From: Escallonia rubra
Lineage: Eukaryota > Streptophyta > Magnoliopsida > Escalloniales > Escalloniaceae
Direction: 5' to 3'
DNA length: 64,000 nt
NCBI GenBank assembly: GCA_033065855.1
Contig: JAVXUO010000748.1
Span: forward strand, 1 to 64,000
Position numbers and translations under genes: made by a program. Below are positions 11,929-23,900 of this stretch, in pieces; the first letter of the stretch is position 1; every line of letters begins with the position of its first letter. The notes below the pieces were generated by a model, which searched no databases, was not told where the DNA came from, and saw only the letters and a program-made list of their open reading frames with translations.

Positions 11929-13174
11929 TGCTTACCGTTGTTATCACACCACTCGACGCATTTAGCAATGCTCACTCACCGCTAGTGGTCGTGTGACTCC
12001 CATTGTCGCGCGCACAATCGACCGGGGGCTGCGACCCTCGCCCGCACAATCGACCGGGGGCTCCGGCCCTCGCCAGCACAATCAATCGATGGGCTCTGGC
12101 CCTAGCAGGCACAATCAACCGAAGGCTCCGGCCCTCGCCAACGCAATTAATCGACGGGCTCTGGCCTTCGCAATGGGAATGGGCGCGCAACCCTAATGCC
12201 TTCACCGGCTTAATCAAAGTGGCGGGCTAAGGCCGTTTTCCGCTCGATCAACCGGGGACTTCGGCCCTCGCCCTCACAATCAACCGGCGGGTTCCAGCCT
12301 TCGCAACGGGAATGGGTTCACAACCCTAAGGCTATCGCCGACAGACTCACGGAGGGCTCCATTCGTAGTGCCCCGACACGAGGACCCCTCGCCACAAACT
12401 CCGGATATCAAGCTGCGAGCATGTGCGCTCATGTTACCATTGATCATCAACACCACCAGAGCAGTGAACCGCGAGTCACTCCGGGACGGGAGCAGGTCCT
12501 CGGAGGGCATCGTGTCCGGCATGCCTAGCAGTTGGCTGCAGGGGCAACCCTCACCGCTGCCAGGATCTCGGCGCGTCTCTTGACGCATCTCGTGGGATTC
12601 AGCAAGGGCTTGGACTGGAGGCTGGGGCAACGGGTTACTCTGATCATGCTGCCGCAGTGTGGTCAGTCTCCTCAGACAGGCGGAGGGACGCTGCAAGGGC
12701 AGGACGACACGAGAACTCGGGGATCGGTAATTCGACGGACAATCAAGACTGCGGGACCCCCTACGGCGACGTGTCACTCCCAGAGGACGACACGTGTCGG
12801 CTGATGACACGCGCATATTTGTACCTATATATAGTGGATTCTGGAGCTTATTCAAGGATTTGAACCTCATTTGACACTTTTATTTTCTCTCTCTAAAACC
12901 TATTCTCTTTGGATTTCTAGTGAGAGAAAGACATTTAGACTTACGACTTCGGACTCTTGACGCTGCACCCTTGACACAGACTGTCGACTGCTGACCCTGT
13001 TCGTCGTCACCCTGCCTGCGCGGCACTGCCAGCCCTCACGACCTGTCCAAGGAGCCTTGCTCTCAGCCCTTGCACCATCCTTGCTGTCTCCCACTTTGCC
13101 TAGCTGGAAGCCAACTCAGACTGCATCCCTTGTGGCACCTCGACGTGGCAAAGGACCCTCTTTCGGCACCAACA
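11929..13174 (+). repeat. 3' LTR of the first Tat element
   Basis: It starts TGCTTACC after the polypurine tract and ends GGCACCAACA, so it is bounded TG...CA and about 1.25 kb long. It holds a TATA box (12826-12833, TATATATA) 27 bp downstream of a G-box palindrome (12788-12799, CGACACGTGTCG), as expected for a U3 promoter. Degenerate copies of the GGCTCCGGCCCTCGC motif fill 12003-12310. The partner 5' LTR is outside the window, so the borders are inferred. Confidence 0.55.
12788..12833 (+). promoter_or_regulatory. LTR core promoter: G-box palindrome and TATA box
   Basis: CGACACGTGTCG (12788-12799) is a 12-bp palindrome centred on CACGTG, the binding core of plant bZIP and bHLH factors. TATATATA lies at 12826-12833. 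Transcription would start near 12860. Confidence 0.55.
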
Positions 13175-13186
13175 GATACTTACAGT

Positions 13187-14066
13187 GTGTTTGGAACAAT
13201 GGAATTAATGGTAAATTTCATTTCAAGTAATAAATTTTTGTTGTTTGGAACATTACGAAAAGAAATTATAATTATTTCTCATAATATTTGAGTGGATTTA
13301 CTTCTATAGGGTGAAATTCAATGAAAAGTAGTCAGATTTTATGGGATTTGGATTTACTTGAACTATAAATTACTTATCTTACCTTTTCGAGAATTTTAAA
13401 AAAGGTAATTAAAATACCAGTATCATCTTCATTGTCACCGCCACCATACCACCTTTACCCCTACTACTACTGCCGCCACCACCACCAATTGACGTTATAC
13501 ACACCAGCATTTGATGGTTACACCCATTACAGCCGCCACACTATTGTCATTGCCACACAACACAACACAACACCATCGCTACCACTACCATTAGTCACCA
13601 CTGTTTTCAAGTGTTTACATCACCACTATTGTCAAGTGTTTACATCACCACCACGACCACCATTATGGTTTATAGATCGCCATCGTCGTTTCCACCACTA
13701 TTACCACCACCATCGTCATTGCCATTACCCACTACCATCGATGTAACTATATCAACCCTGTTACGATGAACATGTTTGTCATCACCATCACCACCATCTT
13801 GGTTGCCGCCACCATGGCTACCATCGCCAATATACCATTAATGACATCAGATTCCACCACCACTATTACCATCGTAGTAATCACTAAAACCGCCTCACCA
13901 CCACCGCGCATTGATGCTCCACTATCGTGGCTATTTACACACCACCATCACTATGTGGCGTAACCAACATGTGAAACCACTTACCGTAGTTTGTTTTTCA
14001 TCGTAAGCCAATAATATAGTTTTCTAGAAATTTATTATAGTTCCATGTCCTCTGTGTTCCAAACAC
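13187..14066. mobile_element. Possible TIR element with trinucleotide-rich core
   Basis: GTGTTTGGAAC at 13187-13197 and its exact reverse complement GTTCCAAACAC at 14056-14066 bound an 880-bp stretch. Termini of this type are common in plant hAT- or PIF-like MITEs. I could not identify a target-site duplication, so the call is tentative. It begins about 12 bp after the retrotransposon LTR. Confidence 0.35.
13430..13965. repeat. CCA/CAT-rich degenerate trinucleotide repeat
   Basis: Runs of CACCACCAT, TACCAC and similar triplets fill this stretch with many interruptions. Short open frames rich in His, Tyr and Thr on the + strand follow from the triplet composition and are not credible genes. 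Confidence 0.7.
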
Positions 14067-15469
14067 AAAATAGAATTTTTATGTTTTGAGTTCCCTTTTG
14101 TTCCAAAAAAAAGTGAAGTGAATTCCACATCCAATTTCAATTTGAAATGCGAATCATGAAAGAATTGATTCATAAAGACTATTTCAATTTTCAGTTTTTG
14201 TTTTGGAAAAATCAAAATCAAAACCTCCGTAGGTTTTCTTTTGTTACAAAACTAAGAGGTTACTTCATTGTCGTCTTTTATAATTGATTTTTACTTTTGT
14301 TTTTCTTTTCTATTTTTTCTCTCTCTTATCTTTTATTTTTATAGACTTGAAAGCATGTTCTTATTGAGCTCCTCTGCTCGTCAACGAGAACCATTCCCAC
14401 CACCACTAAAACATGCCTTCTGCTACCGTCCAACCACTACTTTGGCATACACAATAGCTTGCAAATTAGAGCTTCATTGGGTTTGATTGAGTGGATGGTT
14501 CAATTAGCTTTGAATTTGCTTATGCAAATTGAAGATATTAGGGCTATCGATAGAAGAAATCTGGTGGTAATGTTTATTGTAGGGATAATGGTCGTCGATA
14601 TGATGGCGGATTCCGATTCAGATTCAGAGGGGTGATGGAATATACACGGTTCAGAATGAGATTTCGCACACATTAGGATTCTTCAATGTCCTAATTCATA
14701 AACGGACCATTTAACACTTTTCAGTCGGTCAATTTTGGATGCGCCCTTTGCAATGGTCACATCTACTTTACCATCAATGCACCAAGGCAATCAAGTTATA
14801 ATGGTAACAAGGTCCTTGGAAAAATCATCCTTCAAAGATAAGAGGCACCCGACCATCTCGTCAATCTAGAGATTACACAGAGTTTTCTACATTGCCATGT
14901 TAATGCTGAATTAACCAAAACTTAAACGACAACTGAGAAACTTAAAGTATATAATTAGAGGCAAGTCGTTACAACCCTGCAACGCTCATGTATGCGAAAA
15001 TGAATACACTATGTTGCCAAAAGATTCTACCAGCTGAATTTGTTTAACATTGCAAACATGCAATCTTCAAAAGCATTGTAAATACATAATACTTTGATAT
15101 CCTTAAGATTTTTCTCCATTCTGCATAGAATTGTCTCAATCCTCCTTGATGCATGTGTATTTTTCTAGATTTTTTCCCTAGTATTGATATATACCTATTC
15201 ACCCAAGCTTCCATATAATGGTGGTGATTGCCAACGGTAAGCAGCTATAGGGGCCTTTATTGAACATTATAAAAAATTCTAAGATTGAATAGCAATATGA
15301 CCTTGCTTGGAAGTTTCACACAAATTTCAAAAAGCACCTTTGCTTAATTTTTTGATAAGTTAAACCCGACGTTATTAATATTCAATGAAATGAACCATGC
15401 CATTCACTGGCTTGACAAGTGAAAACATGTGGGGTTACAAACACAAGAACTTGGTTGTTTGAAATATAG
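14067..15469. other. Intergenic, no gene recognised
   Basis: AT-rich single-copy-looking DNA. The only open frames are short and show no recognisable domain on either strand. Confidence 0.5.
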
Positions 15470-16325
15470 TTGACTACTAAGTTGACCATTGTACTATTAA
15501 ACAAATGCAACTTTGGTCACTGGATATCGATTTGTGTTAAAGTGACCACTTAATTTTGAAAATTCATTTTGATTAGGTCACTCTGTTAGGTTCTGTTAAT
15601 CCAAGTCCATTAATTTAGGGGTAAAATCGTCCTTTCTCTATTCTCCTTCCTCTTCCTTCTTCTTCTTCTTCACACACACGCACGCACATCCACCCACCCA
15701 CCCACCCACACAGTCACACACACTCACATACACAGAGTCAGATGCACATGCACAAGCGCGCATGCACGCACACGCGCACGCTTACACACACAAAGTCACA
15801 TGCACACATATAGTCTAACAGTCACGCGAGCGCGCACACACACCTAGAGAGTCACTCATATACATACACACAGAGTCACACCCTCCCACAAAACACTGTC
15901 GCATGCACACAGACATTGTCACACCCACACACACAACATTACACTGTCACACGCACACAATGCACATATAGTTTGTGCGTGTGACAATGTCTATTGTGTG
16001 TGTGAGAGAGTGTGTGTGTGTGCACGCGCGCGCGCTTGTGTATGTGTGTGTGTGATTGTGTGTGGGTAGGGGGTGGGGGAGTTTTGTGTGTGACAGTGTG
16101 TGTGTGTGAGACAAAGGGAAAGAGGGGGGGGGGGGAGGGAAAGAAGAGGGTAAAAAGATAGAAAGACCCTGACACTTAACGGAGCAGCGACAATGATGAT
16201 TGATGGAACGACCCGATTGAAACGAATCTCAAAATTTTATGGTCACTTTGACAAATATCGATGTCTAGTAACCAAAGTTGAATTTGCTTAATAATATAGT
16301 CGTCAAATAGACAAACTTAAATGCC
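15470..16325. mobile_element. MITE-like element with long inverted repeats around a CA/TG core
   Basis: About 100-130 bp at the left (near 15475-15600) matches, in reverse complement, the right arm (near 16200-16320). Shared blocks include CAACTTTGGT, ATCGAT, AAAGTGACCA and AATTTTGA. The centre (15674-16110) is CA-rich on the left and TG-rich on the right, so it also folds back. No transposase is present. The exact borders and a target-site duplication were not resolved. Confidence 0.65.
15674..16110. repeat. Compound (CA)n / (TG)n microsatellite
   Basis: Interrupted CACACA runs from 15674 to about 15960 are followed by TGTGTG runs to 16110. The two halves are roughly complementary and form the loop of the enclosing inverted-repeat element. 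Confidence 0.85.
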
Positions 16326-17161
16326 TAAATAAATATTGAGATAAAACATCAGAATAGTCATCGATTTTAAAGTCCCTGACAATTGGGTTTTCTATTGAGG
16401 TGTTCTTTATAATGACGAAAGGTTTTCTAGTGAAGTTTTCCGGTGGGGATTAGAAAATGGTGATGGTTGTCATTCCAGTGAGGTGTTTGTAGTAATAACG
16501 AAAGGCCATGTCTCTTGTTGATAAGTGGGTTTTGAAATTAAGGCCTATAACCCGATTTAAGACTTCGTCAGACAGTTATCTATTAGTTTTTATTTATTTT
16601 TTATTTTTTTATAATTGTTTCAATTCTATAATTGTTGCATTTATATGTCGGGTTGGGGTGCAGGGGAAGAGTGGAACAATTTTGCTTTTCGATGTCTTGA
16701 AAATTAGAAAGGGTGGCCAAAACCGTTTTTTCCCACATGACTGATCGATGGTAGGAATCGACTAAAAACACACTAATAACTTTCTGTTTAATCAGCCAAA
16801 AACTTACAAAAAAAATTAAGTAAAATATACTAATACAGTCGAAGTTAAACTGGTATTGACCCGTTTGTATGTGCAAACGAGTCCGTTTTTAATAGCAGCC
16901 AACAAACTCCCCTGCATAGTCTTTTAAACCTCTAATCCGTGCCAGCCACCCCAAAACCCACATTTCTTCTCTCTCTCTCTCTCTCTCATGTCTATCATTA
17001 ACTTCATCATTTTATCACCTTAACTCCATCCTTTTTCTTCTCTCGCTCTCACCTACACATGCGCCTCGCCAACAAGAGGTAACACGCCTGCGAAGAGCGG
17101 GGTAAAAAGGGGGCCAAAGATTGATATGTGCACAAATGACTTCGAGTTGTCTCATGAGAGC
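16326..17161. other. Intergenic, with short CT microsatellite
   Basis: No gene recognised. A (CT)n run of about 20 bases lies at 16969-16988. Small open frames show no domains. Confidence 0.5.
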
Positions 17162-17470
17162 TTAGGCCCCGTACGCTTACCATTTCTGTTTTCATTTTTC
17201 ATTTTCATGATTTTCATATTCAGTTTGAAAATCCGTTTATGTACTTTTATCATTTTCACAAAAAAAAATTTAGCTATTTTTTCTTATATTGGGTTAAGTT
17301 TGAGTGAAAAAAGCTGAAAATACCTTTTAGGTGTTTTCAGTTTTTTGTTACTATTTGAGTAATTTTATCCAAAACGAAAACAGAAAATGGTAAAAGTACG
17401 CAAAAAAAGAATCTTTTTCATCATCATTGTTAAAAATAGAAAACGAATATGGTAAGCGTACAGGGCCTAA
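17162..17470. mobile_element. 309-bp MITE with about 24-bp terminal inverted repeats
   Basis: The left end TTAGGCCCCGTACGCTTACC is mirrored by the right end, whose reverse complement differs by one base in the first 20 (CCCC versus CCCT). Size, AT-rich core and lack of coding potential fit a MITE. The flanking bases do not show a clear duplication. It ends about 460 bp upstream of the VIPP1 start codon, so it may lie within that gene's promoter. Confidence 0.75.
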
Positions 17471-17931
17471 GTTTTGTGGATTAACATACTGAACATGTCA
17501 AGATACTGCTCGAATCTTTGTGTGATTAGTAAAAGCTTAAGCTACAACGATGCAGGGACAACAAATGATTTTTTTTTACTTTTTACATCTTAATGTCAAC
17601 AAATTGACATTTTATTCGATGGTTCGTATTAAAAACTAGAAGATCTGGTAGAAAGTTCGCTTGCATTCTCAAATACGAACCGGCTTTTCGCAACGCTCCC
17701 ATTTTTGTAAATAATCAAAAAGGAAAACCGGAACTGAACCGGGCTTGTCCCGGTCCGGGTTTTCGTCCAGTGCTCACAAAAGCCCCCATCTCAAACGAGT
17801 GAAATCAAACATGTCTGAGAGTGAGAAGCACTGAACCAACTTTACTTCACTATATCTTCTCCATTCCATCTTTAAATCCACAAAATTTCTTCCTATTTTA
17901 TCCAACACCTGAACTAATTTATCTACAACAA

Positions 17932-20900
17932 ATGGCCGTAAAATCGCAGATAATTACAGGGTTAAGCTTGGCATTGCCACCAGCTTCTTCTTCCTCCCAT
18001 GTCCCTTCAAGCTCTAGTCGTGTCTGCTTTATCAAGACATCTTTTTTCAACGGTGGAGGTATTGCCCGTGTTCAAATTCCGAAGAAATTACGTTCTGGGT
18101 CCCTCTTAATTTCTTGTTTTCTTTGTTTTTCTTGTTGCCAATTGCCCCTATTTGTTTGCCAAGAAAATGGAAACAAGAAAAAAAGAAGTTTGATTTCTTG
18201 TGGCGTTGCTGTATGGGTCTGTTGACTTGAAGTTTGACTAGTGTCCCATACCAGTATTTGAAGAGAGGGTTTATTATCATGACTTTGCTCAGCAGCCAAA
18301 CAGAGAATTTGAATCAACAGTAATTTGCTTTTGAATTGATGAAGTCTTTCTTTGCTTTGTAGTGACATTTGTTAATTGTATCCGCTTCTTGTTGCACGCA
18401 TTTGCGTGCTCTTACAGAATTAATGACTGTAACCGCCGTTCACTTTGTCTTAGAATAGAATTTCGTTTCTTTCTTTTGAGATTGATATGGTATGGTGTAA
18501 AGGTAATTTGCAGGTAGGTGAACATTCTATGACTGCAAGTCGTCTGATTATATAAAATCCAGTTTAACAGATGTTCATTTGGACTTGGAATCAATTCTTA
18601 ACTGTTCGTGGACATGTTTAGTTTTGTAAGCGTACTAGCTTGAAAAAGGAGTCCTGATGTCATGTTCTTAACTCCCTGAGAACTAATTGATTTAACGGAT
18701 ATCTATGAGTAGTGCTCATTCGCACATAGGTCACCAAGACTTAACCATAGCTTGACTGTTTTGTGATGAACTTTAAGATTGTTGTGTGATAAACAATCTT
18801 CATACTTCTGTCTGTGATATGAAATGCATATTCTTTTTCATGTTTAGGAGCTTGCATTGAGATTTTTACTCCAAAAACTAGTGATGTTTGTTTAAAGCGT
18901 CTGCAAAAGAACATCTATGGTTTGTTTATTGAAGAATATCATAAAAGTCTCCCTCTATAGTGTGCGTGCAATGTCATTTTTTGGTTCCTGCCTACATTCA
19001 TATTTCTCTCCAACATTTTCAGTTTCCTTGCAGTGGGAGCTTTAAAAGTTACACTTGTGAAGATTACTCTTTCTGGTCAATCTCAATGTAGTAGACAAGG
19101 TGGAGCTGCTCTTGGTGCGCGGATGAACCTTTTCGATCGATTTGCTAGGGTCGCCAAGGTAAGACTTGAGAACAAGTTCAAAAACATTCTCATCTAATGC
19201 TCTCATAACTTCATGGTTACAAACTGTTGCCTTTGTTATCTTATTTGGATAACATGGAATTGCTTTTTGAAATTGTTCTAGTCATACGCAAATGCACTCA
19301 TAAGCTCGTTTGAAGACCCCGAGAAGATATTGGAACAAACAGTACTAGAGATGAATGATGACTTGATAAAAATGCGTCAAGCTACGGCACAAGTATGACT
19401 CTCTTTCTTCTCATATTTATAAGCTCTTCGTTATTTTCCACATTCATCTGTTTTATCTCTTTTTTTCCCACCGTTTCACTTTTCCATTTCTTTTTGTGTC
19501 TTCTCTTCATTGGTGGAACGCCTTTATGACCTGAAAGTATGGCATACTGTATAAGAAAGAGATGAGCAGAGAAATTTGAATGAACACAATATTGTTTTCC
19601 CTATACTACGTCCATCGTGTCGGTCTTAAACATGATTTCCTCCTTTCTACCTTTTCACTTTCATGCAAAATTCATTGTTTTCTTTAGGTATTGGCATCTC
19701 AAAAGCGATTAGAAAACAAGTACAAAGCTGCGCAGCAAGCTTCTGAGGAGTGGTACGATGTGCATTGAGAGCCTCTTATATTGGGCAAGCATTGTCATTG
19801 ATTGTAGTCATCTTTGTTTGTAAATTTTGTTACAGGTACCGGAAAGCACAACTTGCTCTTCAAAAAGGAGAGGAGGATCTTGCTCGTGAAGCTCTGAAGA
19901 GGCGTAAAACTTATGCTGTAAGTTTTTTCCTTGTAATTCATGATGAGATCTTGTATATACTTCTTCTCCTTTTAATTTTTGTCTGTGAAATCTTTGATAT
20001 AGTGCTAAGAAGTGATTACGCTATCTACCAATGGGAGATTAGGAGAAAATGGAACTTAATTAAATAGGTTGTGCGTCTTAAGTTTACGTTGCTTATCTCT
20101 GCTGCAACATTTTAAGTGTCCATAATAAACTCCAACTTTTTGAAGGGTAGAGCATTTGATGAATTCGCATTATTATGCTCCTGAGACTGAAACATTTACT
20201 TTCACCTAATGTTCGACTACAGAAAGTACGGGAAGAATATGAGAAGTTGAAATATTCAGTACATTGAGGTGTAAAATAGGGTCATGTTATAGGGTCCAAA
20301 ATTGGAAAGAGAGCTTGCACATATTTTTTGCATAGTAAGGAGGTGCAGTGCTTGCAAGTTCAGTTAAAGATTACCAAAAGAAAGAAAGGAACTTTTGCAA
20401 TTTTTTTTTAGCATAAATGCTATGTTTCATGGACTCTTCAAAATTCATGAAGTACCCATATCGGGCACTCGACGCTTGGACATGGTTATGGGATATGTTT
20501 CCGACACATCCCGTAGGATATGCCACTAGGAAGACTATGTTATAGTGTTTCTTTTAGGTCTTAATTGCTTTGAGATTATCTCAGTTCTAAATTAAAACGA
20601 TATGCATACCATAAGCAGTATGTAAATTGACGAATAACTAAAAAAAAGAATAGGTGGGAAATATTTTGTCATGTCCCCATGTCTTGGATTTTGAAAAATA
20701 GACAAATTCGACACCTGGACACATATCCGACTCAGACACTCGTACCGAGTCCATGTAACATAGCATAAATGTTTATGGGGAGGACGAGTTACCAGTTAGC
20801 ACTGCATAAGGACTCTTCTCTTTCTCTCTCTTTCTTTGAATATCTACTATGGTTGTTGTTTTCACAATGAACTGTTTGGTTTGATGGTTTCATACATTTT

Positions 20901-23900
20901 TGTCAAGCACCATCATGGAAACAGCCAAAGAAGCTGATGCAAGGTTGACGCACATTCATTTTTAAAGTTAGTTTTTTATTTTTTTTATAGACTGGGACTG
21001 TATACAATTTACGGAAGTTGCATAAAGGAAAATGAGAGGTGAATCGCACCTAGGTTACTTTGTCTCTTTCTGTGAGAGGGTATAACCTAGAAGACAACTA
21101 TTGATGGTTTCCTAGGTGGCCATATCTCATTTGTGACACCTGTGAGGATAGATATAAGCGCCTTGGGACCAAATGACCACTTATATTCCTTTTTATGATT
21201 TTACAGGACGATGCTAGTTCCATGAAAGCTCAAATAGATCAACAGAAGAATGTTGTTGAGAACCTTGTCTCCAACACACGGGTATGCTAATCCATATTCA
21301 AAATTTCACATTGTGGATTTAATTATGAAAATCATGTTAAAAAATCTTAATCTAGAACTTTAAACTACTGATTCTAGATTAAGATTTTTGACTACTTATT
21401 CTTAGAGAACATTGAAGAATTATCTATAAGCAGTAGAACTGGAAGTTGTTTGGTACTCCAACTAAACATCCAATTTAACACGTATTGGTGTTTCTCGCTT
21501 GGCTACATTGATGTGATTTGCTTTTGAATATTGTACTTTTCTTTTGTTTAGTGTTGCCTTTTCCTTTTTGGGAGAATCAGAGATCCAGGTTTCTGGATTC
21601 TCATAACTTCCTCCCCCCTCCCCACACGTACCCCCACACAACTGCGGCCAATTGGTCAGCAATTAACCATTACTCATCCTTTCTTATCTTCTTCCTTTTG
21701 TTTGAGACCTGCCGGACCTAACTATCCTCCACTGCATGTCCACATCGTCCTCACTTCTACGCCACCCCTCCATTTTCTTTAGGCCACCACTACAACACTG
21801 TAATAGAGAGGGTGGCTTGTGTCTCATAATCGACGTTTGAGAGTTGGCATGAAAACTAAAAGGAGCATTCCAATCTCAAAATCAAGACCATAATCAAAGT
21901 TGCAATTTATGCAATTTTAGTAGCCACTTTTGTTTCTTGTGTTAAATCAAATAGAAATGGTCAACACCCTTGCATTCTCTGCTTTAGTGGCTTGGGAAAC
22001 TCTGTCAAGTTTACTGCTAACATCCCTTTCCAAGGTCATTGTCATCCTCTATCCTACTGATCTAGCTATATTATTATCAAGTACTTAACACTAGTGTGGC
22101 AGAGGCGGACAAATCGAGTTTGTGAAAGGGTAGGACTGGAAAAACCCTACTATGCTCAATGTAGAAAATCTGGTCTACAGTTGGAAACTATCGGTTTTCA
22201 GGGATGGAAGTAGATCTAAAAGAACAGGATTTGAGGAAGCCTATGTTCTGGTAGACTAATCTGTTTCATGTAGGGAAAGTGAGACATGAGAGATATTGGA
22301 GGTAGATTAGAGCTGCTTTTTCGACCCTTATATTGTGCATCTTGATGTATAGCTGGGTGACACCTCCCCCCTCCCCTGCCTTCTCTTTTGTGAATAGAGG
22401 CTTTAATCTGGCTTTTGCTAAGACAGTTGGAAAACTGTGTGGCAGAACCCATTAAGCGCACACTGTGCGCTTAATGGGTTCTGGTTTCGGCAATAGAGGA
22501 GGTTTACAGGTTTCCTTACTTAACCTTTTGCTTTTAGAATGATACTAACGTTATCAGCGGGTAGAGGATCTTCTAAGATCCTGAAGTGTTCTTGTTCTAA
22601 TGTTATCTACGCTGGGGCAATATTGGTCCTTATACATAGGTAAGAAGAGTGAGCTGTATAGTGAGGGGTGGGGGATAGTGGATTCTACGTTCTTGGCTAT
22701 AAAAATGTGGGTGCAAGGTGGGACCTTGGCTGCTTTTTAATAATTTTTATCTGGGGCACTATTGTGGAGAGGAGGCGAGGAGAAAGGTTAAATCTTCTCA
22801 AGACTACCTTCTTGAAAAATTTGATGTACATCCTGTGCATTTTTCAATTCCAGCCTTTTAAGAATCGTCATTAGGAAAAGCTTCAGATATATTTATGCTG
22901 ACAAAGCATTGAGAAATAGTACCATTTAGTTGATTGGGATGATACTTTTGATTAAGTTGTAAGGTCTTTCGAGTAGAAGTCCAGGGTGTTGAATCAGAAT
23001 ATCTGTGGAAGTGGTTGAGTATGAGATGATCATAGCGAATGGGAGTTGAAGGGAGGGTTCTTACAAATTTCTGATCTACGCAAGAATATCTAGATGCTTC
23101 ACTTTTTGAGCCATAAAGGAGGAGGGGATTTCCTCTTAACTCTAGTTTGGCTGACCATTTCAGGATTGGTAGGGCGCTGGGGCCAGAATGTTCCGGAGAG
23201 CAATTAAACTAGGATTTTGACCCCCCTCGTGCCAGAGTTTGTCTTCAGCTAGTTCTAAGTTGCTTCAATTGGCTTGAATTCCTGATAAAACCGGTGCTGC
23301 CTGTGAAGAAATGCAAAGGACCATGTTGAGGTTTTCTCATGCGCTCTTACTGTTTTACTTGTTCTTTTGAACTGTACAAAGAGGAAATGGTTGAATGGGG
23401 AGTTGGAATGAAATAGCGGACAAAGAGGTTAGGGGTCTCGGATGCAGGTCCTTCATTTACTAGGTGATATAGAGGGAGAGAAATAGGACGTTAAGCACGA
23501 AGTTTTGCTAATGAAGTGTACTTTATTTGTTTAGTTTTGTGGTTTAAGGCATACTGAGGTGCACATCTTTTTTGGAACTTTTAGAAATTCGAACTTTGCC
23601 TCCTTCTTTACATGTGATCTAACTATTTATGACGTTGGACCTTAAGTGGAGCTAGTCTTTCGCGCAAACCTGGGGTAATATATATTCTGTGGACATGGAC
23701 ACAGGTGCTGAGTGGTTCGCCATGCAACTTGCAAAAAGCAAGACGGGGGGACACTGCCATACAGATATGGCCTTCTTTTATTGTATATACGTTTTACATT
23801 GACGTCACATAGTTATAACTCTGGAACTAGCTCCTTCATCATCAATAAAGAGAGGGCAAAAACCTAGATTTCATTTTAAGTATGTAAATAAATTGTTTAT

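Larger units (their letters stand above)
1..13174 (+). mobile_element. Tat-lineage Ty3/gypsy LTR retrotransposon, decayed, 5' end outside window
   Basis: The order is gag, protease, RT, degenerate gypsy RNase H, a second (archaeal-type) RNase H, integrase, an antisense ORF, a 3' UTR with minisatellites, a polypurine tract and an LTR. Dual RNase H plus an antisense ORF between integrase and the 3' LTR is the known signature of the Tat lineage. The 5' LTR and primer-binding site lie before position 1. gag and pol carry several frameshifts and in-frame stops, so this copy cannot be autonomous. The right border is set at the last CA of an LTR-like end (...GGCACCAACA, 13165-13174). A target-site duplication cannot be tested without the left end. 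Confidence 0.85.

Noticed and set aside
11221..11968. Open frames of 182, 125 and 122 codons across 11.2-12.0 kb
   Set aside because: They are products of the 24-bp minisatellite, open on several frames at once.
19750..20067. 105-codon frame as an independent gene
   Set aside because: It is VIPP1 exon 5 with intron sequence on both sides.
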